A stretch of DNA of 64,000 bases from Aquisphaera giovannonii. GTDB taxonomy: Bacteria > Planctomycetota > Planctomycetia > Isosphaerales > Isosphaeraceae. Shown here in pieces: positions 44,396 through 52,336 of this stretch (its first letter is position 1; the number at the start of each line of letters is the position of its first letter). Below the pieces are notes generated by a model, which did not search any database, was not told the origin of the DNA, and was given only the letters and a program-made list of their open reading frames with translations. The translations under genes and the position numbers were made by a program. The DNA is taken from assembly GCF_008087625.1 (NCBI RefSeq), contig NZ_CP042997.1, forward strand, positions 2,976,001 through 3,040,000, given 5' to 3'.

Positions 44396-45673
44396 TCAGG
44401 GGCGGCCGAGGATGAGCACGTTGTTCGTGCCGCCGAATCCGAAGGAGGCGCTCGCTGCGATCTTCAGCTCGGCCGGGCGGGACTCGCCGGGCACGTAGTC
44501 GAGGTCGAGCTCCGGGTCGGGCCGGTGATTGATCGTCGGCGGGATGCACCGCTCCGAGAGGGCCCGGACGCACACGGCGGCCTCGATGGCCGCGGCGGCT
44601 CCCAGGCCATGGCCGAGCGCCCCCTTGATGGAGCTGATCGGGAGTTTGCGGGCATGGTCGCCGAAGACCTCCTTCACGGAGGCCGTCTCCACCCGGTCGT
44701 TCAGCGCGGTGCTGGTGCCGTGGGCGTTGTAGTAGTCGATGGCGGTCGGCTCGAGGCCGGCCTTCGCCAGCGCCAGGCGGAGGCATTCGACGATCCGGTC
44801 CTGATGCGGCATGGCGATGTGATAGCCGTCGGTGTTCATCGCGTAGCCGAGCAGCTCCGCGCGGGGCTCCAGCCCCAGTCGTTCGACGGCGGAGCCAGTC
44901 GCGAGGGCGAGCATCGCGGCCCCCTCGGACATCACGAAGCCGTCGCGGTCGACGCTGAACGGTCGGCTCGCCTGGGAGGGGTCGGCCTCGGCCCGGTCGC
45001 CCGGCTTGCCCTGGAAGAGGGCCTTCATCGTCGCGAAGCCGTTGACGATCGCGGGGGTGAAGGCGCTCTCGCTGGCGCCGCAGAGCGCAAGGTCCGCGTC
45101 GCCGGCGCGGAGGGCCATCGCCCCGAGGATGATGGCGTGGCCGCCGGTCGCGCAGGCGTTCGACGGGGCCACGCTCGGCCCGTGCAGATGGAGGTTCTGC
45201 GCGACCTGGCCGGCGGCCTGGTTGATCAGCAGCCCGGGGACCAGGAACGGGCTGACCGAGAGGTCGTTCCGACGCTTCATCCGGGCCTGCTGCGCCTCGA
45301 GGAAGTCCACGCCGCCGAAGGCGGAGCCGACCGCGATCGCCACGCGGCCCGGATCCACGGCCGGCGATGCAGGAGAGCCCTCCTTCATGAGCCCGGCATC
45401 CGCCCAGGCCTCGCGGGCGGATTTCAGGGCGAGCAGGATGAACCGCGCGGAGAGGCGGGCGACGTTGCGGTCGCCGGTGCCCCCGTCGGGCTCGAGCGTC
45501 TCCACCAGGCCCGCCACATCCTGGAGATACGCGTCCCGGCCGAGGGACTCGTGCCGGCGGATGCCCGATCGCCCGGCGACGAGGGCCCGCCAGGTCGTGT
45601 CCATGTCGGGGCCCAGGCACGTCGACGCTCCCAGGCCGACGACGTAGATCCTCTCGCGCGACGCGTCCCGCAT
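44396..45673 (-). CDS. Beta-ketoacyl-ACP synthase (FabF-like, KASII type)
   Basis: A 425-residue condensing enzyme. The nucleophile Cys lies in APSNACATGGHAII, the first catalytic His in YYNAHGTSTALND, and the Lys and second His in SSIKGALGHGLGAAAAIEA. The C-terminal ASASFGFGGTNNVLI closes the thiolase fold. It adds malonyl-ACP carbons to acyl-ACP in fatty acid or polyketide-type chain building. AGGAG precedes the ATG at 45673. It diverges from the FAH-family gene, and a free acyl carrier protein gene lies 1.9 kb away. It is not in a standard fab operon, so it may serve a specialised fatty acid. Confidence 0.88.
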   Translation of the reverse strand: MRDASRERIYVVGLGASTCLGPDMDTTWRALVAGRSGIRRHESLGRDAYLQDVAGLVETLEPDGGTGDRNVARLSARFILLALKSAREAWADAGLMKEGSPASPAVDPGRVAIAVGSAFGGVDFLEAQQARMKRRNDLSVSPFLVPGLLINQAAGQVAQNLHLHGPSVAPSNACATGGHAIILGAMALRAGDADLALCGASESAFTPAIVNGFATMKALFQGKPGDRAEADPSQASRPFSVDRDGFVMSEGAAMLALATGSAVERLGLEPRAELLGYAMNTDGYHIAMPHQDRIVECLRLALAKAGLEPTAIDYYNAHGTSTALNDRVETASVKEVFGDHARKLPISSIKGALGHGLGAAAAIEAAVCVRALSERCIPPTINHRPDPELDLDYVPGESRPAELKIAASASFGFGGTNNVLILGRP

Positions 45674-45876
45674 CGTCTTCGGTCTCCTGCGACGGTCCGT
45701 CGCCCGCGTCGGGCGGGCTCGGCCGTTCGCGACTGTCTCTTGAGCAAGGGTGGCCGGAGATGACAGCGGCGGGCCCGCCCGCTATCCTGCGCATCATCCC
45801 GGGGCGCCTCCGGGCGGCCCGGCCCGCATCCGATCCGCGGGCGTCCCTCCATCCTACCCCAAGGGAAGGTCCTCGC

Positions 45877-46740
45877 ATGCGCCTGATCAAGTTCACCCAG
45901 CACGAAGAGCCCACCCCGCACGCGGGCCTGCTTGATGGCGACCGGGTCATCCGGCTCGCGACGGGAGACCGGGCCCTCTCGCAGATCCTGGAGGCCGACG
46001 ACGTGCCCGCGACCGTCGAGGCGCTCGCCGCGAAGGCCGATCCGGCGCTCCCGGTCGACTCGGTGCAGTTGCTGGCCCCGATCGATCGGCAGGAGGTCTG
46101 GGGGGCGGGCGTGACCTACGAGCGGAGCAAGGTGGCGCGGGAGGAGGAGTCGGAGAAGGGCGCCACGTTCTACGACATGGTCTACCGGGCGGACAGGCCC
46201 GAGCTGTTCCTGAAGGCCACGCCCTCCCGCGTCGCCGGGCCCGGCCGGCCGATCCGCGTCCGCGAGGACTCGAGTTGGACCGTGCCCGAGCCGGAGCTCG
46301 CCCTGGTCATCTCGCCGTCGCTGCGACTGGTCGGATACACGCTCGGCAACGACGTCAGCGCCCGCGACATCGAGGGGGAGAACCCGCTGTATCTGCCCCA
46401 GGCGAAGGTCTACGACGCCTGCTGCGGGCTGGGGCCGACCATCGCCCTCGCGTCGAGCCTCCCGGACATCCGGAATGCGCAGATGGACCTGGAGATCGAT
46501 CGCGGCGGCCGGGTCGCCTGGGCCGGTTCCACGCCGATCTCGCGGATGGTGCGCAGCTTCGAGGACCTGATCGGGTGGCTCGGCCGCGACAACCGCTTCC
46601 CGGACGGCGTCTTCCTCCTCACGGGGACGGGGATCGTCCCCCCCGACGACTTCAGCCTCCGGCCGGGCGACGTGGTCAGGATCACGGTCGAGGGGATCGG
46701 AACCCTCGCGAACCCGGCGGTGCAGGGGGCCCCGAGCTGA
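45877..46740 (+). CDS. Fumarylacetoacetate hydrolase (FAH) family protein
   Basis: A 287-residue protein of the FAH/2-hydroxyhepta-2,4-diene-1,7-dioate isomerase family. Metal ligands are visible in WTVPEPELALV (two Glu) and in GNDVSARDIEGENP (Asp). The catalytic-domain end has DGVFLLTGTGIVPPDDFSLR. Members cleave or isomerise beta-diketones and 2-keto-3-deoxy sugars or aromatic ring-cleavage products; some act on 2,4-diketo-3-deoxy-sugar acids. GGAAGG precedes the ATG at 45877; an upstream ATG at 45760 lacks support. A GC hairpin follows the stop. The exact substrate is unknown. Confidence 0.85.
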   Translation: MRLIKFTQHEEPTPHAGLLDGDRVIRLATGDRALSQILEADDVPATVEALAAKADPALPVDSVQLLAPIDRQEVWGAGVTYERSKVAREEESEKGATFYDMVYRADRPELFLKATPSRVAGPGRPIRVREDSSWTVPEPELALVISPSLRLVGYTLGNDVSARDIEGENPLYLPQAKVYDACCGLGPTIALASSLPDIRNAQMDLEIDRGGRVAWAGSTPISRMVRSFEDLIGWLGRDNRFPDGVFLLTGTGIVPPDDFSLRPGDVVRITVEGIGTLANPAVQGAPS

Positions 46741-46778
46741 CGTCTCGGCTCGATCCTCCGTCGCCTTCGAAAGCAGGA

Positions 46779-46810
46779 AGGCCGCCCCGCCGGTGCGGCG
46801 GGCGCGGCCT
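46779..46810. terminator. GC-rich hairpin between convergent genes
   Basis: Near-perfect arms AGGCCGCCCCGCC and GGCGGGCGCGGCCT (one bulge) fold back with a three-to-five-base loop, 39 bp after the FAH gene stop and 36 bp before the end of the opposing lipoprotein gene. No T-run is obvious, so it may act as a two-way terminator with or without help. Confidence 0.42.
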
Positions 46811-46845
46811 CTTGCCCGAGGGCCGAGATCGATGCCGAGTCGAGC

Positions 46846-47079
46846 TCAGCTCTTCTTGGGCTCGGCCGGCTTGGCGTCGGCCGGCTTGGCGTCGGCCGGC
46901 TTGGCCTCGGGGGCCGCACCCTTCTTGTCGTCGGGCTTCGCCGGGGTCGTCTTGGCCGGAGGCGGCGGCGGCGTGGTGGTCTTCGCGGGCTCGTCGGGAT
47001 TGCAGCCGCTGACCAGGAACACGCTCAGGCCCAGGCCGGCGAACGTTGCCAACGTCTTGATGCCGAACAGCTTCGTCAC
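46846..47079 (-). CDS. Small lipoprotein with Pro- and PADAK-repeat tail
   Basis: A 77-residue protein. A signal sequence (KLFGIKTLATFAGLGLSVF) ends in a lipobox LVSGC whose Cys would be lipidated. The mature part is low complexity: a Pro5 run, then Lys/Ala/Pro/Asp-rich sequence with PADAK repeated twice. The GTG start is fixed by AGGAG eight bases upstream. The DNA of the tail contains three copies of a 15-bp unit (46864-46908). It is probably a flexible envelope linker; I recognise no family. Confidence 0.65.
   Translation of the reverse strand: MTKLFGIKTLATFAGLGLSVFLVSGCNPDEPAKTTTPPPPPAKTTPAKPDDKKGAAPEAKPADAKPADAKPAEPKKS
46864..46908. repeat. Tandem 15-bp repeat (three copies) inside the lipoprotein gene
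   Basis: GGCCGGCTTGGCGTC occurs at 46864-46878 and 46879-46893, with a third copy at 46894-46908 differing by one base. On the coding strand each unit encodes a K-P-A-D-A-type pentapeptide, so copy-number change would keep the frame. Confidence 0.8.
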
Positions 47080-47557
47080 GTCTTGGACTCCTACAGGGTC
47101 GCAGACCGGCCGGCGACTCAGGGCCTAGCCAGCCGAAGGACTGCCCTTCGGCGTGCCCCAACGCCGCGAGGGGCGAAGTTTGCCGGCCAAATCTGTACGG
47201 TCCCCGATTCTAAGCGGCCCGATGGTCCACTTCAACGAGGCAGTTCGGACAGCCCGTTCGGGCCGATGGCGGGCCACGCGAGGTCGACGAGGCGCATTCC
47301 GGCCGCGACGCGACGGGCCGGGCCCCCCGGCCGCCCAGGGGGCCATTTCCGAAAAAAAGCGGAGAAAAAGTTGGAGGCCGCCTCTCGCGGTGGCCGAAGA
47401 GAGAAGTCGGAGCCAGGGATTGGCGGAATTGCGCCTCGACGGACTCGCTTCGATTCGCCCGCCATCCCGCGGGGATCTCCCCTTCGAACGACCCCCTCAG
47501 GACGGGTCGGCCCGGCTCCCGGAGCAAGCCAGACCCCAGCCGGAACCGAGGCGAATT
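47080..47557. other. Intergenic region (478 bp) between lipoprotein and acyl carrier protein genes
   Basis: This is a divergent region and should hold both promoters. The acyl carrier protein frame is open upstream to 47153, but that part (Arg/Ser/Pro-rich) does not look like protein and has no start with a ribosome-binding site. Around 47350 there is an A-rich run. No other gene is seen. Confidence 0.5.
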
Positions 47558-47836
47558 ATGCTCGATACGATGCAGGCCGTCGCAGCCCAGGGCGAGCTCT
47601 TCACCGCGGTCGTGGACCTCATCCATACCGCCTCCGCCAAGTCGCGCACCCAGGTCATCGCGCCGGGGTCGCTCCTGCTGGAGGAGCTGTCGCTGGACTC
47701 CCTGGATCTCGTGCGGATCATCATGCTGATCGAGGATCGCTACCAGGTCTCCATCGACCTGGACGAGGTGCCCAAGCTGAAGCGGGTGGAGGACTTGACC
47801 GCCACGCTCGCCCGCGAGCTGAGGGCCGCCGCCTGA
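47558..47836 (+). CDS. Acyl carrier protein
   Basis: A 92-residue helical protein. The phosphopantetheine attachment motif is in LSLDSLDLVRIIMLIED (Ser of DSLD). It is followed by the conserved acidic helix and EDRYQVSIDLDEV, ending in LATLARELR-like sequence. It would carry acyl intermediates as a thioester on a 4'-phosphopantetheine arm. It stands alone rather than in a fab cluster; the nearest partner is the ketoacyl synthase at 44.4-45.7 kb. The ATG at 47558 with GAGG upstream starts a normal-length ACP. A strong terminator follows 31 bp downstream. Confidence 0.85.
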   Translation: MLDTMQAVAAQGELFTAVVDLIHTASAKSRTQVIAPGSLLLEELSLDSLDLVRIIMLIEDRYQVSIDLDEVPKLKRVEDLTATLARELRAAA

Positions 47837-47866
47837 CGGGCGGGACGAATCGCGACCGGCCGATTG

Positions 47867-47916
47867 CGACGACGGCCGGGGCCGCCCGACGGGGCGGCCC
47901 CGGCCGTCGTCGTTTT
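47867..47916 (+). terminator. Strong intrinsic terminator after the acyl carrier protein gene
   Basis: A perfect 21-bp stem (left arm 47867-47887, right arm 47892-47912) with the four-base loop GACG is followed directly by TTTT. It lies 31 bp after the ACP stop codon and insulates the downstream sigma-54 promoter region from read-through. Confidence 0.9.
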
Positions 47917-47975
47917 CATGGAATCAAGATCCCAACACGCGGCGATTCCCGAATGGGTAGCCGATCCGATTGCGT

Positions 47976-48026
47976 TTCTTACACCGCCATTGTCCCGTTC
48001 TTACAGAGCCGGCAGTGCCGTTGTAA
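47976..48026 (+). promoter_or_regulatory. Phased TTACA half-sites, candidate enhancer-binding-protein sites
   Basis: TTCTTACA occurs at 47976-47983 and 47998-48005, exactly 22 bp apart, and an inverted TGTAA at 48022-48026 lies 21 bp further. Two-turn phasing about 165-215 bp upstream of a sigma-54 promoter is what activator sites for an NtrC-type (for example PrsR-like) protein would look like. The binding protein is not in the window. Confidence 0.4.
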
Positions 48027-48190
48027 CTCTTTCCTCCTCCGGCCCCGGAGCGTCAACTCGAAGGGCCGACATCGCCGCCGGGCGGGGGAACGGACGGATA
48101 TCCCTAAGTTCTTTGCAGGAAATGAACTGCGGCATGGTGTCGCCGAGGTCCCGGGCAGCCGGATGACGCGATCGTGACGGTTTCTCCGGA

Positions 48191-48206
48191 TGGCACGAGG
48201 CTTGCT
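48191..48206 (+). promoter_or_regulatory. Sigma-54 (RpoN) -24/-12 promoter of the PEP-CTERM gene
   Basis: TGGCACGAGGCTTGCT matches the consensus TGGCACG-N4-TTGCW at every defined position, with GG and GC ten bases apart as required. It lies 207 bp before the ATG at 48412 on the same strand. Sigma-54 control of PEP-CTERM genes with PrsK/PrsR is established in other bacteria. Confidence 0.72.
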
Positions 48207-48227
48207 AATGTATAAGAAGTATTGAGG

Positions 48228-48334
48228 CTCCCCGGGCGGCCAGCGGGGAGGGCGGGGTCACCGGGATCGATCCGAGGCGAAGTCAGGCCGGGCCGCACGA
48301 CGCGAGTGGTGGGCCGGGAAGTCGAGCTTCCCGG
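48228..48334 (+). promoter_or_regulatory. Two hairpins in the leader of the PEP-CTERM gene
   Basis: CTCCCC (48228-48233) pairs with GGGGAG (48245-48250), and CCGGGAAG (48314-48321) pairs with CTTCCCGG (48327-48334) with loop TCGAG. Both would lie in the long 5' leader made from the sigma-54 promoter. A regulatory role is only inferred. Confidence 0.35.
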
Positions 48335-48411
48335 GCAGGCGGGGTGGAATAAACCGAGTGTGCGGGGCCGCAAGGATGGCGGGCCCGACGGGTCGAACAA
48401 GGAGGTTGGTG

Positions 48412-49518
48412 ATGACCGGAATCAGGGCGTTGGCCGTCGCCGCATTGGCCATTGGCTCCTTCGGCGGCGCCGCCGAGGCTGCATCGCTCTCGTCCTGGTT
48501 CGGCTCGTCATCGCCCAACGCCTGGTATGCCAACCAGGCCAATAGCAACGGCGGCTTCTACGCCCCGGCCGGCGCCCCCACGGCCACCTATTCCAACGCC
48601 AATTGGGTCAACAGTGCCTCCTACATGTCGTCCCTGGGGACCGTAGCGGCCCCCGCGTCCGTCATCCCTTCGCCCGCATCCAATGCCGCCCCGGCCTCCT
48701 CGACTTCGACCTCGAATTCCCTGGGGAGTGCCTTCATCAACTTCGGCAACGCCCCGTATGCGGAGTCCTCCAACCTGACCACCGGCGGCGCCCAGGCCTG
48801 GTACAACAGCCCGGCCGTCACGCAGGTCTTCGGCGGGACGCCCAGCGCGGCCCAGCAGTCCAGCTTCCAGTCCGCAGTCCTGGCGGACATCGCCCGGACC
48901 TTCCAGATCAGCGGGCTGAGCATCAACCTGACCACGGATCCGAACGCCTACGCCACTCACGAGATGAGCGTCGTCTCGGGCACGTCCTACCCGGGGAACA
49001 CGGGCGCGATCGGCATCACCGACGTCGGGGCGAGCGGATTCAGCTTCATCGACAAGCTCAACTACGCCAGCACCCCCGACCAGCTCGAGTGGGCCGTCGC
49101 CCACAATCTCGCCCACGAGCTGATGCACGCCGTGGGGGTGGGGACCCACCCGGACACCACGGGGACCTTCCTCGACACGGCGACCGCCACGTGGTCGATG
49201 CTCACCGATCCCAACGCCAAGTTCAGCCCCCAGGCCGTGCAGATGATGCTGGCCGCCAATGGCGGCACGATGTCCGGGTATTCCCTCGGGGCGGAGCTCC
49301 TGAAGCTCGCCTCCCATCCCGCGAACTGCCATTGCCACTTCTGCCAGGCGATGCGGGCCATGGGACTGGACTCCAGCCTGATCGTCAAGGGGTTGGGCAT
49401 CGACGGCGAGCAGATGCTGGAGCAGCCGGTGCCGGAGCCCGCCACGGTCCTGACCTGGTCGCTCGCCGGGATCGGCGGCCTGGCATTCGCCCGCCGCAAG
49501 GCCCGCCGGGCCGCCTGA
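48412..49518 (+). CDS. PEP-CTERM sorted exported protein with HExxH metalloprotease-like motif
   Basis: A 368-residue exported protein. The signal peptide (about residues 1-24) is followed by a Ser/Asn/Ala-rich region, then a domain with HNLAHELMHAVGVGTH. There H235-E236-x2-H239-x2-G242-x3-H246 forms a zinc-protease-like site (HExxHxxGxxxH, one residue longer than metzincins). HCHFCQ near residue 306 adds a Cys pair. The C-terminus is a classical PEP-CTERM: PEPATVLTWSLAGIGGLAF, then an Arg-rich end, the sorting signal cut by exosortase. It should be a surface or extracellular-matrix protein. The start has GGAGG. A sigma-54 promoter lies 207 bp upstream. No exosortase gene is in the window. 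Confidence 0.82.
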   Translation: MTGIRALAVAALAIGSFGGAAEAASLSSWFGSSSPNAWYANQANSNGGFYAPAGAPTATYSNANWVNSASYMSSLGTVAAPASVIPSPASNAAPASSTSTSNSLGSAFINFGNAPYAESSNLTTGGAQAWYNSPAVTQVFGGTPSAAQQSSFQSAVLADIARTFQISGLSINLTTDPNAYATHEMSVVSGTSYPGNTGAIGITDVGASGFSFIDKLNYASTPDQLEWAVAHNLAHELMHAVGVGTHPDTTGTFLDTATATWSMLTDPNAKFSPQAVQMMLAANGGTMSGYSLGAELLKLASHPANCHCHFCQAMRAMGLDSSLIVKGLGIDGEQMLEQPVPEPATVLTWSLAGIGGLAFARRKARRAA

Positions 49519-49655
49519 GGGCCGCCAGCCGGCCCCCGTCCTCCGCCCCCCCGACAACGCCGCTTGACCTCCCGACTCGCCGCATGCTTCGATTGGTGTA
49601 TGAGGCCGCGGCGGCGGACTGCCAGCGGCCTCGCCCCCTTCCCCTCGGCCTCGCC

Positions 49656-50438
49656 ATGAACACCGCGAACCTGGTCCTCGCGCTCGCCGTGCTCGTCTTC
49701 TCGCCGGCCGTCTTCCTTCCGGATCGCCCCCGCCGTCCCGCCTCGTCCGCACCCCGGCCGGAGATCCGCGGGCCGATCCGGCTGCTCCACTGGCTGATGA
49801 TCGGCTACTGCTGCCTGCTGCACCGCCTGCGGTCCAACCTCCCTTCGCCGCTGCCGGAGACCGGCCCCGCGATCCTCATCGCCAACCACACGTGCGGCAT
49901 CGACCACATGTTGCTCCAGGCGGCGAGCAACCGCATCCTCGGCTTCATGATCGCCCGCGAATACTACGAGTGGCCGAAGATCCACTGGTTCTGCAAGCTC
50001 GTGCGCTGCATCCCCGTGAATCGCGATGGGCGGGACATCCACGCCACCCGCGCCGCGATCCGGGCCCTCGAGGCGGGCCGGGTGGTCCCGATCTTCCCCG
50101 AAGGCCGCGTGACCGCCGCCTCCGGACGAGTGCTCGGGCCGATGCGACCGGGGACGGCCTACATCGCCGTCCGCACGGGCGTGCCGGTGATCCCCGCGTA
50201 TCTTCGCGGCACCCCCGAGACCGACCAGATCGGGGAATCGCTGGTGACGCCATCGAGGTCCGAGGTCCGCTTCGGCCCGCCGCTCGACCTCTCGGACTTC
50301 CGTCCCGAGCAGGCCGGCGACAAGGACGTCCAGGCGGAGGTATCCCGCCGCTTCCTGCGCGCCTTCCTGGACCTCGCGGGCGAGGACGTCACGCTGAAGG
50401 CCGCGCCCGCTCCCGCGGAGCCGGCCGTGGCAGGCTGA
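49656..50438 (+). CDS. 1-acyl-sn-glycerol-3-phosphate acyltransferase (PlsC-like)
   Basis: About 260 residues. A hydrophobic N-terminal segment (LVLALAVLVFSPAVFL) precedes the acyltransferase domain with the catalytic NHTCGIDH motif (HX4D), a second block FPEGRVTAASG, and GVPVIPAYLRGTPETD. Such enzymes place the second acyl chain on lysophosphatidic acid or related lipids. The start is uncertain: the ATG at 49656 directly precedes the membrane segment, while an upstream ATG at 49584 is also in frame and neither has a clear ribosome-binding site. The next gene, a kinase, starts 13 bp after this stop. Confidence 0.8.
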   Translation: MNTANLVLALAVLVFSPAVFLPDRPRRPASSAPRPEIRGPIRLLHWLMIGYCCLLHRLRSNLPSPLPETGPAILIANHTCGIDHMLLQAASNRILGFMIAREYYEWPKIHWFCKLVRCIPVNRDGRDIHATRAAIRALEAGRVVPIFPEGRVTAASGRVLGPMRPGTAYIAVRTGVPVIPAYLRGTPETDQIGESLVTPSRSEVRFGPPLDLSDFRPEQAGDKDVQAEVSRRFLRAFLDLAGEDVTLKAAPAPAEPAVAG

Positions 50439-50450
50439 CCCGAGCTGACC

Positions 50451-51503
50451 ATGGCGGATCCCCGGATCGCGGACATCCTGGAGCAATACGCCGCCCCCCT
50501 GCAGCCCCGGGGGGAAGTCCTGGCGCTCGGCAACGCGGGAGGGCTGAGCGGCTCCGCCTTCTGGCGGTATCAATCGGAGGTCGGCGAGCTCGCGTTCCGC
50601 GCGTGGCCGGCGGGGGTCCAGCCCGCCCGGCTCGGCACGATCCACCGCTGGTCGGCGGAGGCCGCTCGGCGATCGGGGCTCCCGCTCCCCGTGCCCTTCG
50701 CCGACCGGTCGGGCTGGACGTTCCGACATGGCGACGGACGACTCTGGGAGCTCACGCCCTGGCTTCCGGGCGAGCCCGACCTCGATCGTCCGCCGTCGGT
50801 GCAGCACGTCCGGGCCGCGTTCGAGGCCCTGGGGCGCTTCCACGCCTCGCTCGAGCATCTCGGTCAGCAAGGGGCCAGCCCAGCGCTCGCCTCGAGGCTG
50901 GCCGAGCTCGGCCATCTGGAGCGGTCCGGATTCGAGGAACTCGCCTCCGTGCTCGACGCATCGCGCCCCGATTCGGTGGCGGAGGCGGGCCTGAGGTGGC
51001 TGAGACTCGCCCGCGCCCTGGTGGCGCGAATCCTGCCCTCATTGCGGCTGTCGTCGGCATTGCCGGTGCGCCTCCAGCCCTGCCTGAGGGACGCCCGGCC
51101 CGACCATTTCCTGTTCCAGGGCGATCGGCTGTCGGGCCTCATCGACCTCGGCGGGATGGACCTCGAATGCGTCTCGGCGGATGTCGCCAGGCTCTGCGGC
51201 GATTGGCTCGGCGAACGGCCCGGGCTGCGGGCGGAGGCCCTGGCGTCGCATGCCGCCGGTCGGCGGCGGCCGCTCGATGAACCCGAATCCCGACTCATGC
51301 CCGCGTTCGAGGCCTCCGCGGACGTGCTCATCGCCGGACACTGGCTACGCTGGCATTTCCTCGAAGGTCGCCGCTTCGATGAGTCTGTTGCCGTGGCGCA
51401 GGGCGTGGCCCGAGGACTTCAGCGAGCGATCGGCCTTGCGGGACGTCTGGGGCTGTCCCCCTTAATCGAGTGGGCTCGCCCGCTGGAGCAACCGCCTGGC
51501 TAA
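50451..51503 (+). CDS. Aminoglycoside phosphotransferase (APH)-like kinase family protein
   Basis: A 350-residue soluble protein with a choline kinase/APH-type fold. The N-lobe has LAFRAWPAGVQPARLG (Lys-like position uncertain). The C-lobe shows the catalytic-loop region QPCLRDARPDHFLFQGDRLS, whose Asp is kept but whose usual N is His, and the metal-binding Asp in GLIDLGGMD. Helices and a C-terminal WHFLEGR segment complete the fold. It probably phosphorylates a small molecule or sugar; resistance to an antibiotic is not implied. It follows the PlsC gene by 13 bp, suggesting a link to lipid or sugar metabolism. Confidence 0.68.
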   Translation: MADPRIADILEQYAAPLQPRGEVLALGNAGGLSGSAFWRYQSEVGELAFRAWPAGVQPARLGTIHRWSAEAARRSGLPLPVPFADRSGWTFRHGDGRLWELTPWLPGEPDLDRPPSVQHVRAAFEALGRFHASLEHLGQQGASPALASRLAELGHLERSGFEELASVLDASRPDSVAEAGLRWLRLARALVARILPSLRLSSALPVRLQPCLRDARPDHFLFQGDRLSGLIDLGGMDLECVSADVARLCGDWLGERPGLRAEALASHAAGRRRPLDEPESRLMPAFEASADVLIAGHWLRWHFLEGRRFDESVAVAQGVARGLQRAIGLAGRLGLSPLIEWARPLEQPPG

Positions 51504-51562
51504 AGCCCGTCCGCCTCCGCGGTGCTGGATCGCTATAGCTCGAAAAGCGCCTGCGGCGCAGC

Positions 51563-51591
51563 TTGAAGGTCGGCTGCGCCATTGATACACT
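51563..51591 (+). promoter_or_regulatory. Putative sigma-70-type promoter
   Basis: TTGAAG (51563-51568) and TACACT (51586-51591) are spaced by 17 bp, each four of six to consensus. They lie 88 bp before the ATG at 51679 in an AT-richer patch just after the kinase gene. Confidence 0.42.
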
Positions 51592-51678
51592 TTCCCCCAT
51601 CACCCATCGATCGGCCGCATGCGCGGCCCGGGGTCTCGTCCACGATTCGGACTTTGCATCCCCACCTCGCGAGGCGAG

Positions 51679-52104
51679 ATGAGGCATCCCGAGCGTCCAT
51701 CCCCGATCGCCCGAGCGGCCGCCGCCCTGCTGGCGATGGCTGTCGCGTCGATCGTATGGCCGCCGGATGCTCGCGCCGGTTGTTCCGCCTCGCACTCGAC
51801 GGCGAGCCGATCCGGCTTCGACCCCGCCTCGCTGCCCTTGCTCGGCCTCAGCGGCCCGGAAACCCCGCCGGCGTCACCGGGCCGTCGACCGGACGTGCCC
51901 TGCACCGGGGCCTTCTGCTCGGGCCAGCCCGCGACGCCCGTCTCGGCGGTCCCCCCGGCGCCGGAGCCCTCCAGCGAGGGCTGGGCATTCGCCGCCATCT
52001 TCCAGCCGCAGGCCGCGGGAGTCCTCACATCCGTGTGGCCTTCGGACGAGACCGTCACGGCCCGGATCGAGCCTTCCTCCATCTTCCATCCCCCCCGTCC
52101 CTGA
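51679..52104 (+). CDS. Small secreted hypothetical protein
   Basis: A 141-residue exported protein. Its signal peptide (AAAALLAMAVASIVWPPDARA) is followed by a Ser/Pro-rich mature region with Cys residues in GCSASHS and CTGAFCSGQP, so disulphide bonds are likely. I recall similar CxGxxCSG-type small secreted proteins in planctomycetes, but cannot name a family. The ATG at 51679 is preferred to an in-frame ATG at 51619 because the signal peptide follows it; GAGG lies close upstream. A promoter candidate is at 51563-51591. Confidence 0.58.
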   Translation: MRHPERPSPIARAAAALLAMAVASIVWPPDARAGCSASHSTASRSGFDPASLPLLGLSGPETPPASPGRRPDVPCTGAFCSGQPATPVSAVPPAPEPSSEGWAFAAIFQPQAAGVLTSVWPSDETVTARIEPSSIFHPPRP

Positions 52105-52336
52105 TCGATCCCGCCGGACACCATCCGTAGAGCCGTAGGGCCCTGCTGCCGGATCAAGCGCGCCCGCTGCCTAGCTCGGGCAGGGCGCGAACTCCCGCCG
52201 TTCGCCGCCCGTGGCGTGCCGAGCGGCTGCCCCCGTCGCACCGACGTCCGTTGCGTCCGCGCGGATGCAGGCGGTCGGACCAATCCGTCATCGTTCATCC
52301 GTCATCGCTCATCCTCATTCTCGGGAGAGACGTCCC

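Larger units (their letters stand above)
47837..48411. other. Intergenic region (575 bp) with terminator, sigma-54 promoter and structured leader
   Basis: This region contains, in order: the terminator of the acyl carrier protein gene (47867-47916), two TTCTTACA direct repeats and an inverted TGTAA (47976-48026), a sigma-54 type promoter (48191-48206), two small hairpins (48228-48250 and 48314-48334) and the strong ribosome-binding site GGAGG of the PEP-CTERM gene. No protein gene is seen. Confidence 0.6.
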
